This document shows, piece by piece, positions 1-5,212 of a stretch of 5,745 bases of DNA. The position numbers were made by a program, and so were the translations under genes. Source of the DNA: Paracoccaceae bacterium (GTDB lineage: Bacteria > Pseudomonadota > Alphaproteobacteria > Rhodobacterales > Rhodobacteraceae); contig JAFGVZ010000083.1 of the NCBI GenBank assembly GCA_016937725.1, positions 1 to 5,745 on the forward strand. The letters run 5' to 3'. Below the pieces are notes generated by a model. The model made no database searches and had not been told where the DNA came from. It saw only the letters and a program-made list of their open reading frames with translations. The stretch's first letter is position 1. Every line of letters begins with the position of its first letter.

Positions 1-699
1 ACGCCCTATGACATGAAGGAATTGATCCTGAAAGTCGCGGATGAAGGGGATTTCTTCGAGATTCAGGCGGAATTCGCCAAGAACATCATCACAGGTTTCA
101 TCCGTCTGGAAGGGCGCACCGTGGGCGTGGTCGCCAATCAGCCGATGGTGCTGGCGGGCTGTCTGGACATCGATTCCAGCCGCAAGGGCGCGCGCTTCGT
201 GCGCTTCTGCGACGCGTTCGAAATCCCGATCCTGACGCTCGTAGATGTTCCGGGCTTCCTGCCGGGCACCGGGCAGGAATATGCCGGCGTTATTAAGCAT
301 GGTGCGAAGTTGCTTTATGCCTATGGCGAAGCGACGGTGCCGAAGGTCACGGTTATCACGCGCAAAGCCTATGGCGGGGCCTATGTGGTGATGGCATCCA
401 AGCATTTGAAGGCAGATATCAACTACGCATGGCCCACGGCAGAGATTGCGGTGATGGGCGCGAAAGGCGCGGTCGAGATTCTGTATCGGTCGGAATTGGG
501 CGATGCGGAAAAGACCGCCGCGCATATCGCGGAATATGAAGAACGCTTCGCAAACCCTTTCGTAGCCGCAGAAAAAGGCTTTATAGACGAGGTCATCATG
601 CCGCAATCCACCCGCAAGCGGGTGGCGCGGGCTTTCGCGTCTTTGCGCAACAAGGCAGATAAAATGCCTTGGAAAAAGCACGACAATATTCCGCTGTAA
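1..699 (+). CDS. pccB: Propionyl-CoA carboxylase beta subunit (carboxyltransferase), 3' part
   Basis: PccB transfers the carboxyl group from carboxybiotin on PccA to propionyl-CoA, giving (S)-methylmalonyl-CoA, in a cytoplasmic PccA/PccB complex. The reading frame is open from base 1 and ends at TAA 697-699. It encodes 232 visible residues beginning TPYDMKEL, so the gene starts upstream of the window; family members are about 510 aa, so a little under half is present. This is the C-terminal carboxyltransferase domain. Recognisable signatures are VPGFLPGTGQE (bases about 247-279), RKAYGGAYVVMASK (about 361-402), which contains the glycine-rich loop shaping the CoA/oxyanion site, AWPTAEIAVMGAKGAVEILYR (as two adjoining blocks, about 427-489), and a C-terminus ending in KHDNIPL, typical of PccB. 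No frameshift or missing block is seen. The stop codon overlaps the ribosome binding site of the next gene. Identification is firm; acetyl- or methylcrotonyl-CoA carboxylase is less likely given the pccA and mutase neighbours. Confidence 0.96.
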   Translation, partial: TPYDMKELILKVADEGDFFEIQAEFAKNIITGFIRLEGRTVGVVANQPMVLAGCLDIDSSRKGARFVRFCDAFEIPILTLVDVPGFLPGTGQEYAGVIKHGAKLLYAYGEATVPKVTVITRKAYGGAYVVMASKHLKADINYAWPTAEIAVMGAKGAVEILYRSELGDAEKTAAHIAEYEERFANPFVAAEKGFIDEVIMPQSTRKRVARAFASLRNKADKMPWKKHDNIPL

Positions 700-703
700 G
701 GAG
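698..703 (+). promoter_or_regulatory. Ribosome binding site overlapping the pccB stop codon
   Basis: AAGGAG lies 8 nt before the ATG at 712 and shares its first two bases with the pccB TAA stop. The overlap implies translational coupling of the small downstream gene to pccB. It also fixes the start at 712. Confidence 0.8.
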
Positions 704-711
704 CGCGCGCG

Positions 712-1098
712 ATGTTGCTTCCCTTGGCTTGCCTTGCCTTCATCTCGGACTCGAATGTGCCCGAACAATGGTTGCGCCTGCCCTCCGGGGCCAGCGCCAT
801 CCCGCTGGACCTGATCTTGGAGGAGGGGGTCCAGCGGGTGCGGATGATCGGGCAGGGGCTGGCCCAAGATGTCGCAGGCTACCAGCGCGACCCGCAGCGG
901 CTGTTTGATGACATGCACAATATTTGCACCCGCCATCTGGCGTCTAGCGCGGTGCCAGAGGGCACGAATGTGGTCGTCACACTGATGGACAAGGAAGTGC
1001 AATTCGGCCTGAGCGATCCGACCGTGATTCAGTATTTCGAGTCGTTCGTTATACGGGACGGCATTTGCGCTTTGGACGATGCCGAGTTCCTCCACTGA
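712..1098 (+). CDS. Small putatively exported protein, DUF6497-like
   Basis: This is a 128-aa protein of unknown function. The start is fixed by AAGGAG 8 nt upstream. The first 12 or so residues (MLLPLACLAFIS) are hydrophobic and could be a short or degenerate signal peptide; there is no good signal-peptidase site and the Cys at position 7 is too close to the N-terminus for a normal lipobox. The body has a proline/hydrophobic opening (LPSGASAIPLDLILEE, residues about 22-37), a middle MHNICTRH segment, then VVVTLMDKEVQFGLSDP (about 85-101) and IQYFESFVIRDGIC (about 104-117). This plan, a strand with a DK/DR turn and FG followed by a QFFE-like motif and a late Cys, matches my memory of the DUF6497 family of Rhodobacteraceae. 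Two cysteines (about residues 71 and 117) could form a disulfide if exported. The 12-nt gap from pccB suggests cotranscription. No role in propionyl-CoA metabolism can be read from the sequence. Confidence 0.82.
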   Translation: MLLPLACLAFISDSNVPEQWLRLPSGASAIPLDLILEEGVQRVRMIGQGLAQDVAGYQRDPQRLFDDMHNICTRHLASSAVPEGTNVVVTLMDKEVQFGLSDPTVIQYFESFVIRDGICALDDAEFLH

Positions 1099-1287
1099 CA
1101 TGTCCCAGACCCCCGCAAATGATGCAGTTGCGCCACAAGCGCCCGCCACACTTGAATTTTCGTGGCCAGCGAATCGGTTTCAGGATATGCTGAACTTGCG
1201 GCGTTCGCATTGCGGGGCCGTGACCCAAAGGGCGTGGCAGCGCCAAATTAAGAAACCGCGCCACGCAAACATGAGCAGGAGAAATTC
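1099..1287 (+). other. Intergenic region before the first small lipoprotein gene
   Basis: This 189-bp stretch separates the DUF6497-like gene from the first tiny lipoprotein. I see no convincing coding frame: an ATG at 1100 opens a frame without a ribosome binding site, and that frame then runs through the lipoprotein gene out of register. TTGAAT at 1152-1157 resembles a -35 element but has no matching -10 box at normal spacing. The clear structure is the inverted repeat at 1232-1266, listed separately. No T-run terminator is present, so readthrough from pccB cannot be excluded. Confidence 0.5.
1232..1266 (+). repeat. Inverted repeat (hairpin) in leader of lipoprotein gene 1
   Basis: GCGTGGC (1232-1238) is the exact reverse complement of GCCACGC (1260-1266). 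A further GCG/CGC (1240-1242 with 1257-1259) extends the stem to 10 bp around one bulged A. The loop is A-rich (1243-1256). The hairpin ends 10 nt before the AGGAG of the lipoprotein gene and is not followed by a T-run, so it suits a 5' leader structure or a factor-dependent end of the pccB transcript better than an intrinsic terminator. Confidence 0.5.
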
Positions 1288-1434
1288 ATGTCCAAACTCG
1301 TTCTTGCTGCCAGCATGGTGGCAGTTGTTGCGTTGTCAGGTTGCTTCAAGCATTCTGGCAAGACCGAAACCGTCTATGCCGAGCCGATCCCGGCCCCGGT
1401 TTATGTCGAGCCGGTTGCAACCAAGAAATACTGA
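1288..1434 (+). CDS. Tiny lipoprotein, tandem copy 1 (48 aa)
   Basis: This gene encodes a 48-aa lipoprotein of unknown function. AGGAG (1277-1281) sits 6 nt before the ATG. The N-terminus is MSK followed by a hydrophobic stretch (LVLAASMVAVVA) and a clear lipobox LSGC, with Cys19 as the predicted lipidation site. The mature chain is only 30 residues: a short polar linker (FKHSGKTETVYA), then the proline-rich tail EPIPAPVYVEPV and the terminus ATKKY. There is no Asp at +2, so outer-membrane sorting would be expected under the enterobacterial rule, which may not apply in alphaproteobacteria. The tail is almost the same in the gene at 1666-1797. The third codon positions, lipobox and matching second copy make this a real gene despite its size. 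It might be compared with entericidin-type small lipoproteins, but it shares no sequence motif with them that I can see. Confidence 0.87.
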   Translation: MSKLVLAASMVAVVALSGCFKHSGKTETVYAEPIPAPVYVEPVATKKY

Positions 1435-1503
1435 TTTCAAACGTGACAATCGGTGCCCGAAGCGGGGGTTATCCCTTGCTTCGGTGCCGCGCTTCTTGAA
1501 ATC
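1433..1503 (+). repeat. Nested inverted repeats after lipoprotein gene 1; possible terminator
   Basis: The outer arms GATTTCAA (1433-1440) and TTGAAATC (1496-1503) are perfect reverse complements. Inside them CCGAAGC (1457-1463) pairs with GCTTCGG (1478-1484), with a short GGG/CCC pairing possible in its loop. The outer arm starts on the last two bases of the TGA stop. No T-run follows, so function as an intrinsic terminator is uncertain; the structure might instead protect the 3' end of a short lipoprotein mRNA. Confidence 0.4.
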
Positions 1504-1665
1504 TCCCCGCACAAAGTATGTGCCGGGGTTGTTTGCCGTTTCTAAATCCTTGTGGCCAAGCGCTGTTTTGTCGTCTAGGTTACGGGCGAGGGGTTGCTGC
1601 CGCGCCCTCGTCCTTCATGCACCGGGGGGAATTTACCCGGTCGATCGACACGACAGGAGATGCGC
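1435..1665 (+). other. Intergenic region between the two lipoprotein genes
   Basis: This 231-bp spacer is less GC-rich in its middle than the flanking genes and shows no credible coding frame on either strand. It holds the nested inverted repeat at its left end and the ACCGGG/CCCGGT hairpin at its right end. A weak promoter-like pair, TTGTGG (1550-1555) and TCTAGG (1574-1579) with 18 nt between, could drive the second lipoprotein gene, but the match is poor. The spacer length suggests that copy 2 has its own transcription signal. Confidence 0.4.
1621..1641 (+). repeat. Hairpin in leader of lipoprotein gene 2
   Basis: ACCGGG (1621-1626) and CCCGGT (1636-1641) form a perfect 6-bp GC-rich stem with a 9-nt loop. 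It ends 13 nt before the AGGAG of the second lipoprotein gene, a position comparable to the hairpin before the first copy although the stem sequence differs. Confidence 0.45.
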
Positions 1666-1797
1666 ATGTCGAAATTTGTTATCCTCACTGCCTTTGGGGC
1701 AACCCTTGTTCTTGGCGCGTGCTCGAAGCACCGCGCCGCACCAGAGCCGATTCCGGCCCCGGTCTATGTCGAGCCTGTCTCGCCCAAGAAATACTGA
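1666..1797 (+). CDS. Tiny lipoprotein, tandem copy 2 (43 aa)
   Basis: This 43-aa lipoprotein is a paralogue of the gene at 1288-1434. Of two in-frame ATGs, 1666 is preferred over 1660 because AGGAG (1655-1659) lies 6 nt upstream of it, the same spacing as in copy 1; 1660 directly abuts the AGGAG. The protein starts MSKFVILTAFGATLVL and has the lipobox LGAC, with Cys19 at the same position as in copy 1. The mature part is 25 residues: SKHRAAP, then EPIPAPVYVEPV, then SPKKY. The last 54 nt match copy 1 at 47 positions, with most changes at third positions, whereas the signal peptides have diverged, so the tail appears to be under selection. A potential long stem-loop follows the stop at 1805-1846. 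Function is unknown; a small envelope lipoprotein is the only supported statement. Confidence 0.88.
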   Translation: MSKFVILTAFGATLVLGACSKHRAAPEPIPAPVYVEPVSPKKY

Positions 1798-1804
1798 TCT
1801 AAGC

Positions 1805-1846
1805 CAGATCATGGCCCCGGCGCTGTGCGCGCCGGTGGCCCATCTG
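1805..1846 (+). terminator. Strong GC-rich stem-loop after lipoprotein gene 2
   Basis: CCGGCGC (1817-1823) pairs perfectly with GCGCCGG (1829-1835) across a 5-nt loop. GGCC (1813-1816) with GGCC (1837-1840), after one bulged T, and CAGAT (1805-1809) with ATCTG (1842-1846) extend it to about 16 bp. It is the strongest hairpin seen in the window and lies 8 nt after the lipoprotein stop. The following bases are CCCCTTT rather than a T-run, so it may be a weak terminator or mRNA 3' stabiliser. Its last two bases overlap the next hairpin. Confidence 0.45.
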
Positions 1847-1870
1847 CCCCTTTCAACACTCAAGGGGGCA
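1845..1870 (+). promoter_or_regulatory. Hairpin covering the ribosome binding site of the 126-aa gene
   Basis: TGCCCCTTT (1845-1853) pairs with AAGGGGGCA (1862-1870), giving 9 bp including one T-G pair around an 8-nt loop. AAGGGGG (1862-1868) is the only Shine-Dalgarno-like sequence before the ATG at 1873, so the fold would hide it from the ribosome. It could limit translation in the free state; no ligand or protein is implied by the sequence. Confidence 0.4.
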
Positions 1871-1872
1871 AC

Positions 1873-2253
1873 ATGCTGAAGCATCGTGGTTTTCCCGGTC
1901 GCCTTCCCAGCACCGATTTTCAATTCACCATCCGCCGTGCCAACCCCAAGGGGGTTACGCCTCTGACCAAGCGTCAGCGCTACGCGGATCGGCGCGCTTC
2001 CGACAAGCGCGCGGATGAGGGCTTTCTTGGGGCCCTGATCGCGCATTTTGGCGATCAACCTTTCGAGCGCGGCAATCTGGATGCGGGGCGTCTGTCGTGG
2101 CTGTTCGGCCGCGAAGTTGTCCCCGCCGAAGAGCCTTTCGACATGGCCAGCTACGACGCGCTGTTGCGGGTCGATATGCGCGTGGCCCAAGCCAATTTCC
2201 CCCAGCTTTTCGACGGGTCGAGCGAATTTGCCTTCGACACATGGGACGATTAA
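1873..2253 (+). CDS. Conserved-looking 126-aa protein of unknown function upstream of pccA
   Basis: I do not recognise this protein. The frame stays open upstream to a GTG at 1825, but that codon lies inside the strong stem-loop with no binding site, so ATG 1873, preceded by AAGGGGG, is chosen. The protein has no signal peptide, membrane segment or cysteine. Residues 1-48 are strongly basic, with about a dozen Arg/Lys including TKRQRYADRRASDKR (about 32-46). The rest is hydrophobic-acidic: FLGALIAHFG (51-60), GRLSWLFGREVVPAEEPF (72-89), YDALLRVDMRVAQANFPQLF (94-113), and the acidic end FDTWDD. The likely picture is a small cytoplasmic, mostly helical protein with an extended basic N-terminal arm. 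It ends 40 nt before pccA on the same strand, so cotranscription with pccA is likely. Nucleic-acid or protein-partner binding through the basic arm is conceivable but unproven. Confidence 0.8.
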   Translation: MLKHRGFPGRLPSTDFQFTIRRANPKGVTPLTKRQRYADRRASDKRADEGFLGALIAHFGDQPFERGNLDAGRLSWLFGREVVPAEEPFDMASYDALLRVDMRVAQANFPQLFDGSSEFAFDTWDD

Positions 2254-2293
2254 CGCTCATGACCCGCCCGCAGTTTCAACCAACGAGGACCGC

Positions 2294-4294
2294 ATGTTCA
2301 AAAAGATCCTGATCGCCAACCGGGGTGAAATCGCCTGCCGCGTTATCAAGACAGCCCGTAAGATGGGGATTGCCACGGTTGCAGTCTATTCCGACGCGGA
2401 CCGCCATGCGCTGCATGTGCAGATGGCGGATGAGGCGATCCATATCGGGCCTGCGCCTGCGAACCAGTCCTATATCGTGATTGACAAGATCATGGAGGCG
2501 ATCCGCCAATCCGGGGCCGAAGCGGTGCATCCGGGCTATGGGTTTCTGTCCGAGAACATGAAGTTTGCCGAGGCGCTTGCGAAAGAAGGCGTCGCTTTCA
2601 TCGGCCCGCCCGCGGGCGCGATCGAGGCGATGGGCGACAAGATCACCTCGAAGAAACTGGCGCAAGAAGCGGGCGTCAGCACTGTGCCCGGCTATATGGG
2701 CCTGATTGCCGACGCGGATGAAGCCGTGAAAATCTCGAATGAGATCGGCTATCCGGTGATGATCAAGGCCAGCGCCGGGGGCGGCGGCAAGGGCATGCGG
2801 ATTGCCTGGAACGACGAGGAGGCGCGCGAAGGCTTCCAGTCGTCCAAGAACGAGGCGGCTTCCAGCTTTGGCGATGACCGCATCTTCATTGAGAAATTCG
2901 TCACGCAACCGCGCCATATCGAGATACAGGTTTTGGCCGACAGCCACGGCAACACGGTTTATTTGCATGAGCGCGAATGCTCGATCCAGCGCCGCAACCA
3001 GAAGGTCATCGAGGAAGCGCCGTCGCCGTTCCTTGATGAGGCCACCCGCAAGGCGATGGGCGAGCAGGCTTGCGCCTTGGCCGCTGCCGTGGGCTACACC
3101 AGTGCAGGCACGGTCGAGTTCATCGTCGATGGCGCGCGGAATTTCTATTTTCTGGAAATGAACACGCGGTTGCAGGTGGAACACCCTGTGACCGAACTTA
3201 TCACGGGGGTCGATCTGGTCGAACAGATGATCCGCGTGGCGGCGGGCGAAAAGCTGCCCTTCGCGCAAGCGGACCTGAAGATCAACGGCTGGGCCATGGA
3301 ATCGCGCCTTTACGCCGAAGACCCGTATCGCAACTTCCTGCCCTCGATTGGCCGTCTGACCCGTTACCGTCCGCCCAGCGAGGTCGCGGAAGCAAGCCGC
3401 GCGGTGCGCAACGATACCGGCGTTTATGAAGGCGGCGAGATCAGCATGTATTACGACCCGATGATCGCCAAGCTGTGCACATGGGCGCCCACGCGCGAGG
3501 CTGCGGTCGAAGAGATGCGTTTGGCGCTGGATGAATTCGAAGTTGAAGGGATCGGCCATAACCTGCCGTTCCTGTCGGCGGTCATGGACCATCCGCGCTT
3601 TGCGTCTGGTGACATCACGACGGCCTTCATTGCCGAAGAATATCCCGACGGGTTTGAGGGGGCCACGCTACCCGAAGACCTGCAAAAGCGCGTGGCCGCC
3701 TGCGCCTGCGCCATGAACCGCGTGGCGGAAATTCGGCGCGCGCGCGTGTCGGGGCGGATGGACAATCACGAACGGGTCGTGGGCACCGATTGGGTGGTCA
3801 CGATTGGGGAAAACAGTTTCAAAGCCAGCATTCAGGCCGACCGCGAAGGTGCTACGGTTACACTGGATGGCAGCGACTATCGCGTCACCTCTGGCTGGCT
3901 GCCGGGGCAACCGCTGGCGCGGCTTATGGTCAATGGCACGCCTTTGGTGATGAAGGTCGCGCGCCAGCCCGGTGGCTACCGCCTGCGCCTGCGCGGGGCC
4001 GATCTGAAAGTGCGCGTGTTCTCGCCGCGTCAGGCCGAACTGGCCGCGCTGATGCCCGAAAAACTGCCGCCGGACACGTCGAAACTGCTGCTGTGCCCGA
4101 TGCCGGGGATGGTCGTCTCTATCGCCGTGGAAGAAGGGCAAGAGGTCTATGAAGGGCAAGCGCTGGCCACGATTGAGGCCATGAAAATGGAAAACATCCT
4201 GCGCGCCGAACGCAAAGGCAAGGTCGCAAAAATCAATGTGGCCGCGGGCGACAGCTTGGCGGTGGACGAAATCATCATGGAGTTCGAGGGATGA
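2294..4294 (+). CDS. pccA: Propionyl-CoA carboxylase alpha subunit (biotin carboxylase + biotin carrier)
   Basis: PccA uses ATP and bicarbonate to carboxylate its covalently bound biotin, which then donates the carboxyl group on PccB to propionyl-CoA. The protein is 666 aa, normal for bacterial PccA. The start MFKKILIANRGEIACRV is the standard family N-terminus; GAGGA (2285-2289) lies 4 nt upstream. The biotin carboxylase N-domain covers about 1-115, ATP-grasp about 116-320 (glycine loop AGGGGKG, 161-167) and the C-domain about 335-445. Key residues match E. coli AccC: Lys116, Lys158, His208, Lys237, Glu275, Glu288, Asn290, Arg292, Glu296 and Arg338, within FLEMNTRLQVEHP and HERECSIQRRNQK. 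Residues about 450-590 form the linker/BT region that docks on PccB. The biotinyl domain occupies about 598-666, with CPMPGMV and EAMKM; biotinyl Lys631 is encoded at 4184-4186. No lesion is seen. The stop overlaps the start of the following membrane protein gene. Confidence 0.98.
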   Translation: MFKKILIANRGEIACRVIKTARKMGIATVAVYSDADRHALHVQMADEAIHIGPAPANQSYIVIDKIMEAIRQSGAEAVHPGYGFLSENMKFAEALAKEGVAFIGPPAGAIEAMGDKITSKKLAQEAGVSTVPGYMGLIADADEAVKISNEIGYPVMIKASAGGGGKGMRIAWNDEEAREGFQSSKNEAASSFGDDRIFIEKFVTQPRHIEIQVLADSHGNTVYLHERECSIQRRNQKVIEEAPSPFLDEATRKAMGEQACALAAAVGYTSAGTVEFIVDGARNFYFLEMNTRLQVEHPVTELITGVDLVEQMIRVAAGEKLPFAQADLKINGWAMESRLYAEDPYRNFLPSIGRLTRYRPPSEVAEASRAVRNDTGVYEGGEISMYYDPMIAKLCTWAPTREAAVEEMRLALDEFEVEGIGHNLPFLSAVMDHPRFASGDITTAFIAEEYPDGFEGATLPEDLQKRVAACACAMNRVAEIRRARVSGRMDNHERVVGTDWVVTIGENSFKASIQADREGATVTLDGSDYRVTSGWLPGQPLARLMVNGTPLVMKVARQPGGYRLRLRGADLKVRVFSPRQAELAALMPEKLPPDTSKLLLCPMPGMVVSIAVEEGQEVYEGQALATIEAMKMENILRAERKGKVAKINVAAGDSLAVDEIIMEFEG

Positions 4295-4668
4295 AACGCA
4301 GCCCGCTGCGCCTGTTCCTGACCTATATGCTGTGCTTCGTGGCAGCGCTCGTGCTGGCCTATATCATTCTTGGCCGCATCGCACCGGGGCTGCGCGAGGG
4401 GCATTACGTGCTGCTATTGCTGCCACCGCTGGGGGGCATGGCCGTGTTTCATGGATTGTTCCCGCTCATTAGCCGCATCCGGCTGGGGCTGGAATATCTG
4501 AGCTACGGGGGCGGCTTGGTCTTCGGGCTGGGGGCCATCGTGGCATTGGCCGCTTGGGCGGGGCTTCTGGCGCCTGAATCCGCGCTTGTTATCTGGATCG
4601 TGGGTGTCTTCGGTCCCGGCTGGTGGCTGATCTCGCAAAGGGCAGAGAAAATCGGCTATTACTCATGA
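4291..4668 (+). CDS. Four-helix integral membrane protein of unknown function
   Basis: This 125-aa inner-membrane protein is translationally coupled to pccA: its ATG and the pccA TGA share the ATGA at 4291-4294. GGAG at 4279-4282, inside the pccA end, is a suitable binding site 8 nt upstream. Four hydrophobic segments lie at about residues 8-28, 38-61, 71-93 and 96-115. Positive residues cluster at the N-terminus (KRSPLR), in the loop SRIRL between helices 2 and 3, and at the C-terminus (SQRAEK), giving a topology with both ends in the cytoplasm. There is no enzyme motif, cysteine pair or known transporter signature. The only possible landmarks are the PP motif at the start of helix 2 and GPGWW in helix 4. 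Placement in the operon could mean a link to propionate uptake or simply cotranscription; 125 aa is small for a typical secondary transporter. Function is not assignable from sequence. Confidence 0.88.
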   Translation: MKRSPLRLFLTYMLCFVAALVLAYIILGRIAPGLREGHYVLLLLPPLGGMAVFHGLFPLISRIRLGLEYLSYGGGLVFGLGAIVALAAWAGLLAPESALVIWIVGVFGPGWWLISQRAEKIGYYS

Positions 4669-4677
4669 TCTCATCTT

Positions 4678-4706
4678 GCCGAAAATCCCCGCATAGCGCT
4701 TTCGGT
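4678..4706. terminator. Weak candidate terminator between convergent genes
   Basis: CCGAAA (4679-4684) pairs with TTTCGG (4700-4705) across a 15-nt loop in the 58-bp gap between the membrane protein gene and the convergent DUF4174 gene. The position is right for a shared bidirectional terminator, but the stem is short and there is no long T-run on either strand. Confidence 0.22.
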
Positions 4707-4726
4707 CCCCGCTGGGTTCGCTCTGG

Positions 4727-5212
4727 TCAGCGTCCGGCTGGGTTCAGCTCCAGTATTTCCTGCCTGCGCAGCGGGAATTTGTCGATCACGGCCATCAATT
4801 CGCGCCCCGACCGGACAGAGGGGCGGCGCGCTTTGACCTCTCCATCCTTGTCGATGATCGCGGTCATGAACCCGTTGGGGCGCAGCACCCGGCGCAGGGG
4901 GCTGACATCATCCGGATGGGCATCGAAAATCACCACCACATCGCGGATCACGAATTCATCCGCGCGGGCGCGGATTTCGTCCAACTGGCGGCTGAATTGC
5001 GGGTTATCGGGCGTGTCGGCCATGACAACAATCAGCCGGTGGTTCCAGACATATTCGCGCACGTCGATTTCGCGCGCGTCCAGGAACAGCAATTCGTTCT
5101 CTGCCAGCGGGGCCGTGTTGGGGCTGGCTTCCGCATCCGCCGGGACGGATTGGGCCGTGCCCGTTGTCGCTGCAAAAACAGCCGCGAAAACAAGGGTAAA
5201 GATCGGTTTCAT
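4727..5212 (-). CDS. Exported DUF4174-type protein
   Basis: This 161-aa protein is read on the minus strand. The start at 5212 is chosen because AGGAGG (complement of 5217-5222) lies 4 nt upstream and a signal peptide begins there. The frame is open upstream to 5668 but that part overlaps the mutase gene. Residues 1-20 (MKPIFTLVFAAVFAATTGTA) form a Sec signal peptide with likely cleavage after Ala20, so the mature protein is probably periplasmic. From about residue 41 the chain reads LLFLDAREIDVREYVWNHR, RLIVVMADTPDNPQF, a helical stretch, then DVVVIFDAHPDD and GFMTAIIDKDGEVKARRP. The alternating strands and helices and the late IIDKDGEVK strand-turn resemble a thioredoxin-like fold, as in DUF4174 proteins. 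No CXXC is present, and the mature part has no cysteine at all, so it is not a redox enzyme of that fold. It converges on the membrane protein gene and diverges from the mutase gene, so it is a separate transcription unit. Confidence 0.86.
   Translation of the reverse strand: MKPIFTLVFAAVFAATTGTAQSVPADAEASPNTAPLAENELLFLDAREIDVREYVWNHRLIVVMADTPDNPQFSRQLDEIRARADEFVIRDVVVIFDAHPDDVSPLRRVLRPNGFMTAIIDKDGEVKARRPSVRSGRELMAVIDKFPLRRQEILELNPAGR

Noticed and set aside
1825..1872. GTG start 16 codons upstream for the 126-aa protein
   Set aside because: The codon falls in the loop of the strong stem-loop and has no binding site. The extra residues (MRAGGPSAPFN) look non-coding.
1079..1879. 266-codon plus-strand frame across the lipoprotein region
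   Set aside because: It runs out of register through both lipoprotein genes, has no ribosome binding site at 1079 or at the ATG at 1100, shows no third-position bias and is low-complexity Arg/Ser/Leu/Pro-rich.
2048..2293. Upstream extension of pccA by 82 codons
   Set aside because: The extension overlaps the 126-aa gene in another frame and does not look like any biotin carboxylase; the family N-terminus MFKKILIANRGEIA begins exactly at 2294.
2276..3592. 438-codon open frame on the minus strand inside pccA
   Set aside because: It lies wholly opposite a complete, well-recognised pccA. Long antisense frames are expected in GC-rich genes; its product has no recognisable motif and is rich in Arg/His, as such shadows are.
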